From contig JBAWZF010000029.1 in NCBI GenBank assembly GCA_037143175.1, forward strand, positions 1 through 35,710: 35,710 nucleotides of DNA. Reading direction: 5' to 3'. This DNA comes from a bacterium. GTDB taxonomy: Bacteria > Verrucomicrobiota > Kiritimatiellia > CAIKKV01 > CAITUY01. Every line of letters begins with the position of its first letter. The first letter of the stretch is position 1. The position numbers and the translations under genes are program-made. This document shows, piece after piece, positions 1 through 6,683 of the stretch. Under the pieces are notes generated by a model. It was not told where the DNA came from. It saw nothing but the letters and a program-made list of their open reading frames with translations, and made no database searches.

Positions 1-94
1 TTCCGGTAATCTGTATCGTCTTGTGGGATTCCGCCACATCATCCAGAAGAGAGTAGAGTGATTTCCGCGCCTCGGTCGCTGTAAGTGTTGTCAT
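1..94 (-). CDS. Phd/YefM-type antitoxin, N-terminal part (gene runs off the window)
   Basis: Reading the minus strand from the ATG at 94-92 gives an open frame that begins MTTLTATEARKSLYSLLDDV and continues through AESHKTIQITG to the window edge. The opening (T-x-x-EAR-x-x-L, then an acidic stretch and I-x-I-T) is the N-terminal DNA-binding pattern of the Phd/YefM antitoxin family. Such proteins neutralise a RelE/YoeB- or Doc-type toxin and repress their own operon. A good ribosome-binding site (GAAAGGAA, about 6 nt upstream) supports this start. Only 31 residues are visible, so the toxin gene, expected downstream beyond base 1, cannot be confirmed. Confidence 0.8.
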   Translation of the reverse strand, partial: MTTLTATEARKSLYSLLDDVAESHKTIQITG

Positions 95-107
95 ACTAAA
101 TTCCTTT

Positions 108-146
108 CGTACGCAATACCGTACGACACTTCATCGGTTTTGTCAA
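108..146 (-). promoter_or_regulatory. Promoter and likely autorepression operator of the antitoxin gene
   Basis: On the minus strand a perfect -35 TTGACA lies at 146-141 and, after 17 bp, a weak -10 TACGGT at 123-118. Two copies of the palindrome CGTACG (125-120 and 113-108), 12 bp apart start to start, overlap the -10 and the expected transcription start. YefM-family antitoxins are known to bind palindromes with a GTAC-type core over their own promoter, so these are good operator candidates. The binding itself is inference. Confidence 0.6.
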
Positions 147-388
147 AATGTCTTTGGCGAACGCCCTTGAGCTGCGGCGCGGAAGCGCCGTCGCGCTCAA
201 AGGGCTGGTTGGCCTTTCATTTCTGCAGTCGGGTGTGAACCCATTTTGGGTCTCACCGGCAATCAAGGACGGCTCGTATCCGAATCTTGTGAGAGACTTC
301 TTTAATTTGTTTGAGCGGTGTGATATGGCGGGGCTAAAAAGAGGTCTCTCACTCACAAGGTTTCATGCAAGTCTGTGAAAATTAAAAG
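147..388. other. Non-coding stretch with a strong hairpin (163-205)
   Basis: No convincing gene lies between the antitoxin promoter and tRNA-Pro. Short frames exist on both strands, but none has a ribosome-binding site or a recognisable family. A long imperfect hairpin is visible: outer arms 163-172 and 195-205 (one bulged base), inner 6-bp stem CGGCGC/GCGCCG (175-180 and 185-190) closing a GGAA tetraloop. No T-run follows on either strand, so it is not an ordinary terminator. It could be a structured RNA or part of a dispersed repeat. Confidence 0.4.
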
Positions 389-465
389 TGGTCGGGGCGG
401 CGGGATTTGAACCCGCGACCTTTTGGTCCCGAACCAAACGCGCTACCAGTCTGCGCTACACCCCG
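389..465 (-). tRNA. tRNA-Pro (anticodon CGG)
   Basis: The minus strand folds into a full cloverleaf. The acceptor stem CGGGGTG pairs with CGCCCCG, the D arm carries TGGTA, the anticodon loop TTCGGGA gives anticodon CGG (431-429), and the T loop is TTCAAAT within a GCGGG/CCCGC stem. The 3' CCA is encoded (391-389). The anticodon loop matches bacterial tRNA-Pro(CGG). Confidence 0.95.
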
Positions 466-730
466 AAAAAATGACTGACGAATCAATAATTTAGAAAAAT
501 CCCCGGGAAGGACAGTCTTTCCAAACCTCGTCAAAAAGAGGCAGAACCATAACAGCGCTTTTTATCCGCGTCAAGGAAATGCCCAACAGAAAAAGATTGC
601 TGGAAAAGATTGCCCTAAAGGACCGGTTGTCAGGCATGTCGCGATACAGACTCAGAGAATGCCCGTGATTCTAAGATAGGCTGCATGGGCGTTTGAAACG
701 GTTCCGATCCATTTGAACTTTTCCCCGCTC

Positions 731-2533
731 CTACTCTCTTCCAAACTTCCGGGCCAATTCCCTGAATGACGTGTAGATCAGGGTTGGCCGTCCATGGGGG
801 CAGGTATAGGGCATTTCGGTTGAGGCCAACGCCACGACCAATTCTTCGACCTCCCGCAGGCTCAGACGGTCACGGGCCTTCACAGCGGCCTTACAGGCCG
901 CTTGAGCAATGGCCTCCTCACGCCAGCGGGTATGACTGCCTCGCTCACCCAGAGTTTCAAGATGTCGGGCCATATCGATCAAGAGTTCCTGGATGTTCAT
1001 GCCCTCCATCCCTTGCGGCAAGGCATCCACAACAAACGTATCGCCACCAAATTCCGAAACGCCCGCACCCATTTTCTTGATCAATTCAAGATTCTTGCGG
1101 ACATACATGGCATCACGCGGCTGAAGTTCAACCGTCACCGGAGGCAGTAGGCCCTGACTCTCGACTGTACCCTTGTCCAATGACTGCAGGATCTCTTCAA
1201 ACAACACCCGCTCATGAGCGGCATGGGGATCCATTACCACATAGCCATCCTCGGTTTCGAGCAACACATAGAGCCCGCCAATCTGCCCGATAACCCGACA
1301 CCAGGTCCACGGCCCCTTCTGCGCAGGTGGCTTTACCCCGACTGGCGCAACCTCAGGGGCCGCCCTTTCCCCGGGATGAAGTTGGGGAGGTCTGGGTTCA
1401 ATGGGGGGTAACCGGGGATAAGAAAAGACACGCGAGGGCGGAAGATCATCAATTTTAAGGCAAGGCAAAACCACCTGCTGCTCCTGAGCGGCCGCCGGTG
1501 CGGGCGCCGTAGCCTGCCCTGCCACAAACGCCGCACCCGCCCCAGACAACGCCGCGCGAATGGTGCCGATAATAGCGTCCCTCACCTCGGAAGGATTCCG
1601 GAACCGCACCTCCTTCTTGGTCGGATGCACATTCACATCTACCAACTCAGGATCTAGTTCCAGATATAAAAAGATGTAGGGATGGCGACCATCCGCAATC
1701 AGGGCATGAAAGGCCTCATTAATGGCATAACTGACCACCGGCGCGGTGGCGGGGCGCCCATTTACAAACACATATTGCTCGGTTCGATCACCCCGGGTTA
1801 ATTCTGGCAAGCTGACATATCCGGACAACTTCACCTCACCGGAGGTTTTTTCGATCGGGCATAATTTCGCCACGATCTCTTTACCGAAAAGCTCACGAAT
1901 CCGTTCCTTCGGGCTCGCTCCGCCAGCCAATGACCAGGAGCGACGCCCATCCAGCGTCAAGCTCATACCCACCGCCGGCCAGGCCAGTGCCTGCAACAGA
2001 AACATCTGCCGGACATGCACGGTCTCCGTCTGGGGCGACCGCAAGAACTTTCGACGTACGGGAATATTAAAAAATAGATCCCTTACTTCAATCATGGTTC
2101 CCGGCGGGCAACCCGCCTCCTTTACATCAAGAAGTTTTCCACCGCTGACGACCAACTCCGAGCCCTCCAGGTCATTATGACGGCGGGTCTGGAGTCGGAA
2201 ACGGGCCACCGACGAGATAGCGGCCAGCGCCTCCCCACGGAAACCCAACGTGTGAATGTGCTCGATATCGGCTGCCGTATAGATCTTACTGGTGGCATGG
2301 CGCTCAATGGAAAGGAGCGCATCATCGCGATTCATGCCGGATCCGTTATCTGCGACAGAAACGAGACGGGTACCGCCCGAGATGACCTCCACATCAATTT
2401 GTGTGGCCCCGGCATCAATGGAGTTTTCCAGAATTTCCTTAAGAATCGAGGCGGGACGTTCGACAACTTCCCCGGCAGCGATTTTATTCGCGACATCGGT
2501 TGGCAGCAGTCGAATATGCCCGCCCTCGTTCAT
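731..2533 (-). CDS. mutL: DNA mismatch repair protein MutL, endonuclease-type
   Basis: MutL couples mismatch recognition by MutS to strand incision. The N-terminal GHKL ATPase motifs are all present. Counted on the longer 603-aa form they are: KEILENSIDAGAT with catalytic Glu36 and Asn40, DNGSGM at 65-70, and GFRGEAL at 100-106. The C-terminal domain carries endonuclease and metal-site motifs, namely DPHAAHER from residue 438 (the usual DQHA has become DPHA), ACKAA near 550 and CPHGRP at 581-586. It therefore resembles the nicking MutL of bacteria without MutH, not the E. coli type. The frame could open at a TTG (2542) overlapping the previous stop, but the ATG at 2533 (MNEGGHIRLLP) fits the family better. 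There is no clear ribosome-binding site, so translation is probably coupled to the upstream toroid gene. Confidence 0.96.
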   Translation of the reverse strand: MNEGGHIRLLPTDVANKIAAGEVVERPASILKEILENSIDAGATQIDVEVISGGTRLVSVADNGSGMNRDDALLSIERHATSKIYTAADIEHIHTLGFRGEALAAISSVARFRLQTRRHNDLEGSELVVSGGKLLDVKEAGCPPGTMIEVRDLFFNIPVRRKFLRSPQTETVHVRQMFLLQALAWPAVGMSLTLDGRRSWSLAGGASPKERIRELFGKEIVAKLCPIEKTSGEVKLSGYVSLPELTRGDRTEQYVFVNGRPATAPVVSYAINEAFHALIADGRHPYIFLYLELDPELVDVNVHPTKKEVRFRNPSEVRDAIIGTIRAALSGAGAAFVAGQATAPAPAAAQEQQVVLPCLKIDDLPPSRVFSYPRLPPIEPRPPQLHPGERAAPEVAPVGVKPPAQKGPWTWCRVIGQIGGLYVLLETEDGYVVMDPHAAHERVLFEEILQSLDKGTVESQGLLPPVTVELQPRDAMYVRKNLELIKKMGAGVSEFGGDTFVVDALPQGMEGMNIQELLIDMARHLETLGERGSHTRWREEAIAQAACKAAVKARDRLSLREVEELVVALASTEMPYTCPHGRPTLIYTSFRELARKFGRE

Positions 2534-2538
2534 TAAGC

Positions 2539-4032
2539 TCAAATCACATCCACAACCACGTCATCAGACTTCGTGGCAGATGGAGCGGCCTTTTCGCCCT
2601 CGACATGCTTGAACGTCGGCAGATAGCGATAATAGACTTCCAGCATCAGACAGCAAAGCGCGGTGGTGTAAACAGCCCCACCATGATCGCCTCCCTCCCA
2701 ATGCCCCAATGTCCCTTCCACGATTTGATTTTGGACCAAGGTCTTGGTAAATCGTGGATTCCATGAAGCCCAATCCTTTTCGCCCTTCTGGAATTTCGCC
2801 TGAGTGGCATAATACCAAGTATAAACAGGTTGCGTGGCCGCTTTCGCATCCGCATTTGCGCCGGGATTTGCTTTTTCAGCTTTTTTGCCACCAGCCCAAA
2901 CACATGCCATATCTTCCAAGTATTTCAGAGCCGTACGTACCTGCGGCGCATTGGGTTTTCCCATCAACTGCAAACACAAGGTACCGGCGGATGTCATACT
3001 GGGAGTGGAATTGGGTGACGAATAACCAAACCCGCCCCCTTTGGGGTCGTATGCAATGTCTGTTAGGAAGTCCATACCCTTTTTGATGGCATCCTCAAGC
3101 TTGGGATTGCTGCAACCGGCCATTTTTGCCGCCTTCATCGCCTGAAATTGCCAGCCCGCCACAGATAAATCCCATCGTTCTTTTTTTGCATAACCATAGT
3201 CATAACCTCCGCCCGTCTGCTGCCCATCGACGATGATCTTGATGCCCTTATCCATCGCCTCCTTGAGCGCCATGATCTTGGTTAAGCCGTACCCCTCACT
3301 AATGGCATAAGTACAAATGGCATGCTCGTAAGAGTTCCCAGAAAAAGCACCGCTGGCTTGCTGCTTCGACACGACATACTTCATGGCTTTTTCAACCGTC
3401 TGCCCGAATTCCTGCGAGGCAGGGGTTTCGCCGTGGGCCAGAAAAGCGAGCAAGGCCAAACCGGTAAACGCAAGCGGAGCAGAAGCCTCCCCCTTGGAGA
3501 AAGAGCCATCGTCGCTCTGATTGGCCTTGAACCAACGCAAGGCTCTCAGCACAGCATCTTCGCCACGTGAGGATCCACCAAAGGCACTTAAAGCACCCTT
3601 GCGACCACCTGCAGTACGTCCGGAATACAAGCCTTTCATGACCAGAGGACTTTTAGCCATCGCGACTTCAAATCCGGCCGCCATGGTGGCATCCCCACTA
3701 CCAATCCCTGCGCCCTCCGCATTTCCTGCTCCGGATCCCGGGGCATCGGAGGGGACATCCATGGTGCTCACTGTCGCCACATCCGGGCGCTCGACAGCCA
3801 CTTCATCCTGTACAGGGGGCGGCTCGACCTTCTCAATTTCAGTTTTCATCACCTCTTCAAGCACATCCGCCTTGGTCTCCATCATCGTGACTTCAACTTC
3901 CGGCGCGGCTTCCGGTGGTGGCGCCGAGGCGAACACCAGTAACATCCCCACAATGATAACGTGGAAAATAACGGATCCGACGGGGCCCCAAATATGTTGT
4001 TTGATCAGTCGCTGTATTTGCGTTACGTCCAT
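2539..4032 (-). CDS. TonB-like membrane anchor fused to a prenyltransferase/squalene-cyclase-like alpha/alpha toroid
   Basis: This is a 497-aa protein with two parts. Residues 1-35 form one membrane segment preceded by a basic cytoplasmic stub. It holds S20-V-I-F-H24, the SxxxH pattern by which TonB couples to ExbB/ExbD. A Pro/Glu/Val-rich, periplasm-spanning-type linker follows (about 36-85), then a Gly/Ala-rich stretch. From about residue 155 on, repeats such as DDGSF, GGGYDYG and GGGFGY look like the toroid repeats of prenyltransferase/squalene-oxidase-like proteins. The cyclase DxDD motif is not seen, so it is probably a binding or structural domain. No TonB C-terminal domain is present. 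It sits directly after exbB-exbD-exbD, with a GGAGAA ribosome-binding site 9 nt before the ATG. The likely role is the energised output subunit of the complex; the substrate is unknown. Confidence 0.8.
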   Translation of the reverse strand: MDVTQIQRLIKQHIWGPVGSVIFHVIIVGMLLVFASAPPPEAAPEVEVTMMETKADVLEEVMKTEIEKVEPPPVQDEVAVERPDVATVSTMDVPSDAPGSGAGNAEGAGIGSGDATMAAGFEVAMAKSPLVMKGLYSGRTAGGRKGALSAFGGSSRGEDAVLRALRWFKANQSDDGSFSKGEASAPLAFTGLALLAFLAHGETPASQEFGQTVEKAMKYVVSKQQASGAFSGNSYEHAICTYAISEGYGLTKIMALKEAMDKGIKIIVDGQQTGGGYDYGYAKKERWDLSVAGWQFQAMKAAKMAGCSNPKLEDAIKKGMDFLTDIAYDPKGGGFGYSSPNSTPSMTSAGTLCLQLMGKPNAPQVRTALKYLEDMACVWAGGKKAEKANPGANADAKAATQPVYTWYYATQAKFQKGEKDWASWNPRFTKTLVQNQIVEGTLGHWEGGDHGGAVYTTALCCLMLEVYYRYLPTFKHVEGEKAAPSATKSDDVVVDVI

Positions 4033-4097
4033 GTTGATATTCTCCTACCCCCTATTACGCGGAAGCACCAAAGCATTACAAAATAATTTCAAACTGC

Positions 4098-4511
4098 TCA
4101 GGCGCCACCGGAGCTGACCACCGAAAGGTTTGTCAATTTGAGTTTGGAACAGAGATCCAGAAGCTCGATCAACTTACCGTGGGGAGAATCGTTCAAGCAC
4201 TGAATCAGAATAGTCTGTGTTTTATCCAGATCCGCCAGTTTGCTAAGCAGCGTGTTTAATCCCCGGCTATCCACCGCACGGTCATTAATGGTAAACCCAT
4301 CAGGAAAGACCGTTACGCGAATCACCTTTGGAGGGGTCGAATTCTGGGTAATGGAGTCCGCCTGAGGACGAAATACGTCCAAATTGGTAACCACATCCAC
4401 GGGCTTCGCCGTCAGGATGAAAAATGCCAGCAACTGAAACGCCACGTCAATCATGGCGGTGAGATTGAGCTCACCCGCCTGAAATGAATTTCTTCTACGT
4501 TTTCTGCCCAT
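4098..4511 (-). CDS. exbD: ExbD/TolR-family proton-channel subunit (second copy)
   Basis: The 137-aa protein has the ExbD/TolR layout: a short basic cytoplasmic N-terminus, one membrane helix (about residues 17-36) containing the conserved Asp of the AMIDVAFQLLAFF segment, and a small periplasmic domain. That Asp is part of the proton path in ExbBD/TolQR motors. It lies 21 bp after the first exbD and 65 bp before the toroid gene, in the same direction. Two different ExbDs in one operon are common where the motor serves a dedicated cargo and may form a heteromer. ExbD and TolR cannot be separated from sequence alone; the TonB-like neighbour favours ExbD. Confidence 0.88.
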   Translation of the reverse strand: MGRKRRRNSFQAGELNLTAMIDVAFQLLAFFILTAKPVDVVTNLDVFRPQADSITQNSTPPKVIRVTVFPDGFTINDRAVDSRGLNTLLSKLADLDKTQTILIQCLNDSPHGKLIELLDLCSKLKLTNLSVVSSGGA

Positions 4512-4532
4512 AAAAATACATCCTTCAACCGA

Positions 4533-4964
4533 CTAGGCTTTTTCGGCTCTTTCCTTGAGTGCGGTGAACTTGATTTTCCAGATCTTGGCGGCCGTACAGG
4601 CATCCATGGCTTTTTTGACGGCCGAGTGTTTGGCTCTGGCATCCGCCATGATCAAGACAGGGACATCCCCTTTCCCCCGCGCATCAGCCCTCGCCTTGTT
4701 TAGGACGAGAGTCAACTCGCTGGCGGTAATCGGCGTACGACCAATCGACAGAACGCCTTTTTCACTCACATAAACCTTTACCGCACGGGGATCCTTCTTC
4801 TTTTCCACAACTCCGTTGGGAGCCGAGGCCAATTTGATCCGGTCATCAACCGCGCTTTCCTGCAAATTGGAGGTACAAACGAAAAAAATGATCAACTGAA
4901 AGACCACGTCGATCATGGCCGTCAGGTTACCATTTAATAATTCTTCTTCTTTTTTCTGGCGCAT
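4533..4964 (-). CDS. exbD: ExbD/TolR-family proton-channel subunit (first copy)
   Basis: The 143-aa protein starts with a charged cytoplasmic segment, then a single helix (about residues 13-32) with the motif LTAMIDVVFQLIIFF that includes the essential Asp, then a periplasmic domain of about 105 residues. It follows the exbB-like gene by 24 bp and precedes the second exbD by 21 bp. The two ExbDs share the membrane motif but little of the periplasmic domain, so they are not a recent duplication. A GGAG lies about 12 nt upstream of the start, rather far for a ribosome-binding site. Confidence 0.9.
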   Translation of the reverse strand: MRQKKEEELLNGNLTAMIDVVFQLIIFFVCTSNLQESAVDDRIKLASAPNGVVEKKKDPRAVKVYVSEKGVLSIGRTPITASELTLVLNKARADARGKGDVPVLIMADARAKHSAVKKAMDACTAAKIWKIKFTALKERAEKA

Positions 4965-4988
4965 AGGATTATCAACTCCAAGGCCGAT

Positions 4989-5825
4989 TTACTCCGAGAC
5001 CACTTCAACGTTACGCAAGGCCTTGATCAGATCCAGCGTCAAAGCCTCCATTCGCAGGATACTGTTCATGGCGCGGTTCTTGAAGAAATAGAAGAAAATC
5101 GTCGCAGGCACCGCGGTACCCAGTCCGATCGCCGTCGCCCACAACCCGTGGGAAATGTTAACGGCAAGCATCGACTGCTGGGCCGCTCCGGCTTCCATCG
5201 TTCCCATCGTATAGAAGGCCATGATCATACCTTGCACGGTACCGATCAGTCCAAGCATCGGGGTAGTATTTGAGATAACGCTCAAATAGGTCACGCGACT
5301 GAGCAATTTTTCGCTCTCCAGATCCGCCGCCACACCAACCGCATCCTGAACCACTTCATACCCTTCCTCAACCTGGGCAAACCCTGCCTTGAGAATATTT
5401 GCAAGGGCACCCGGGGAACTGTCGCAATGCCCGATGGCCTTCAACAGGTCGCCCTGTTCCATGGAGGAACGTACATTGGCAATCAGATCAGGTGGCATAA
5501 TTTTAACGTCCTTGATATTGACAAACGAATCAACAATCAAAGCCACACTGATAATGGAGCAGATAATCAACGCCGCCCAGATAACCATACCGAACCAGCC
5601 GGCACGGGTGATAATTTCCAAGAACCCACCCTCGCCATGCTTAGGAGCTGCCGCAGCCTCGCCGCCCTCGACTGCCAATCCACCATCCGGTGTCGCAGCA
5701 GCAGCCACTGCAGGAGCACCCCCAGCAGGTGCCTTAGCCTCATCAGCAGCCTTCGCCCAGTGGGCTGAACCCAAAACACAGAAAATCGCCATTGCCAACC
5801 CGACCCATACCGCTTTTTTCATCAT
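4989..5825 (-). CDS. exbB: ExbB/TolQ/MotA-family proton-channel protein with cleavable-type signal and Ala-rich periplasmic extension
   Basis: This is the 278-aa channel subunit of a proton-motive-force motor. Residues 1-26 look like a signal peptide ending AKA|AD. An Ala/Gly-rich low-complexity stretch (27-67) follows, then three membrane helices (about 78-100, 180-205 and 228-248). The family hallmark TPMLGLIGTVQGMI lies at 188-201. Signal-bearing, extended ExbB proteins are typical of dedicated Ton-like systems and unlike E. coli TolQ. It is preceded by AAGGAG 8 nt before the start, and two TPR genes lie upstream in the same direction. Confidence 0.93.
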   Translation of the reverse strand: MMKKAVWVGLAMAIFCVLGSAHWAKAADEAKAPAGGAPAVAAAATPDGGLAVEGGEAAAAPKHGEGGFLEIITRAGWFGMVIWAALIICSIISVALIVDSFVNIKDVKIMPPDLIANVRSSMEQGDLLKAIGHCDSSPGALANILKAGFAQVEEGYEVVQDAVGVAADLESEKLLSRVTYLSVISNTTPMLGLIGTVQGMIMAFYTMGTMEAGAAQQSMLAVNISHGLWATAIGLGTAVPATIFFYFFKNRAMNSILRMEALTLDLIKALRNVEVVSE

Positions 5826-5879
5826 GCCATTCTCCTTGCTACGTTTACGTTAAACATTCTTAAACATTAATCATCACAC

Positions 5880-6668
5880 TCACCCGCCCAGCTTCCTTGT
5901 AAAAGGACTATCGGGAAAATTCGCTCTCAACCGCTTCTTCAAATCCTCCGCACGCGGATCGCGCATTTCTTCAAACAATTGCGCGGCCTTGAAAAGGGCT
6001 TCAGGTTGTGAGGCCGCCACATCCTCATACAACAGAATAGAGCGAAGGTAATCCAGTGCCGCATCATCACGCTTGCCATCTGCCTTGTTCATGTCCCCGC
6101 GCTTCACCAATGCCAAGGCTACCAGCGGACGAGACTCCCCCGAAATGGCTTCAGTCAGACTTTGTTTAAGTACGGCGTTCATCTGAGCGCCCGCCAAGGC
6201 AGTCCAATACAAACCATACTGCTCATCCGTCACCAGATTTCTGGCCGTGCCCGCCAGAACATCACCCATCACCTGCGCGCCCTTTTTAAAATCACCCTTG
6301 CCCAAGTACGCCTTCGCCAACAACTCACTGGCCATGCCATCCCATTGCAACCGCTTGTAGCGGGTGATCAAATCCTCGAGAATCGGGATGGCCGCCTCAA
6401 ACTGCCTGGCGGCACAGGCTTGGACCGCCTTATCAAACTCGGCCGGTTTGGCGATATCCATGGAATCAACCTCATCCGCAGGAATCGACACCATTGCCCC
6501 ATCAGCCTGCTCAACCTGATATTCTTGACGGCTCGGAAACCATTTAACTCGAAGTCCCTTGATTTCACTCCCATCGCTTTTCTTGAGGGTGTCGGCACAG
6601 AGTACACTTCGCCCCCCCAGAATCACACTCAATGCCCCTATTAAAATGATTATGTTTTTACGACTCAT
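5880..6668 (-). CDS. Secreted SH3-like/TPR-like protein, paralogue of the 10461-11237 protein
   Basis: The 262-aa protein begins with a signal peptide (cut near VLCA|DTL). A small beta domain (about 26-75) has the DGSEIKG...VSIPADEVDSMDI pattern seen in small SH3-like modules, and a helical repeat region runs to the C-terminus (QFEAAIPILEDLITRY, SQPEALFKAAQLFEEM). It aligns along its whole length with the 258-aa protein at 10461-11237, for example MDIAKPAEFDKA against MNIDRPAELDQA. It lies between the 946-aa TPR gene and exbB, so it is probably a periplasmic accessory of the motor complex. The function is unknown. Confidence 0.82.
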   Translation of the reverse strand: MSRKNIIILIGALSVILGGRSVLCADTLKKSDGSEIKGLRVKWFPSRQEYQVEQADGAMVSIPADEVDSMDIAKPAEFDKAVQACAARQFEAAIPILEDLITRYKRLQWDGMASELLAKAYLGKGDFKKGAQVMGDVLAGTARNLVTDEQYGLYWTALAGAQMNAVLKQSLTEAISGESRPLVALALVKRGDMNKADGKRDDAALDYLRSILLYEDVAASQPEALFKAAQLFEEMRDPRAEDLKKRLRANFPDSPFTRKLGG

Positions 6669-6683
6669 GATATCCTGACCTTT

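Noticed and set aside
96-378. Two overlapping short frames (86 aa minus, 76 aa plus) beside the antitoxin promoter
   Set aside because: They overlap each other and a strong hairpin, have no ribosome-binding site, and match no family I know. A dispersed repeat is more likely than a gene.
661-690. Hairpin downstream of mutL as a terminator
   Set aside because: The 7-bp stem has a mismatch and no T-run follows on the minus strand.
2539-4032. Terpene cyclase or protein prenyltransferase activity for the toroid protein
   Set aside because: No DxDD or zinc-ligand pattern is visible; the membrane anchor and exbBD context point to a non-catalytic envelope role.
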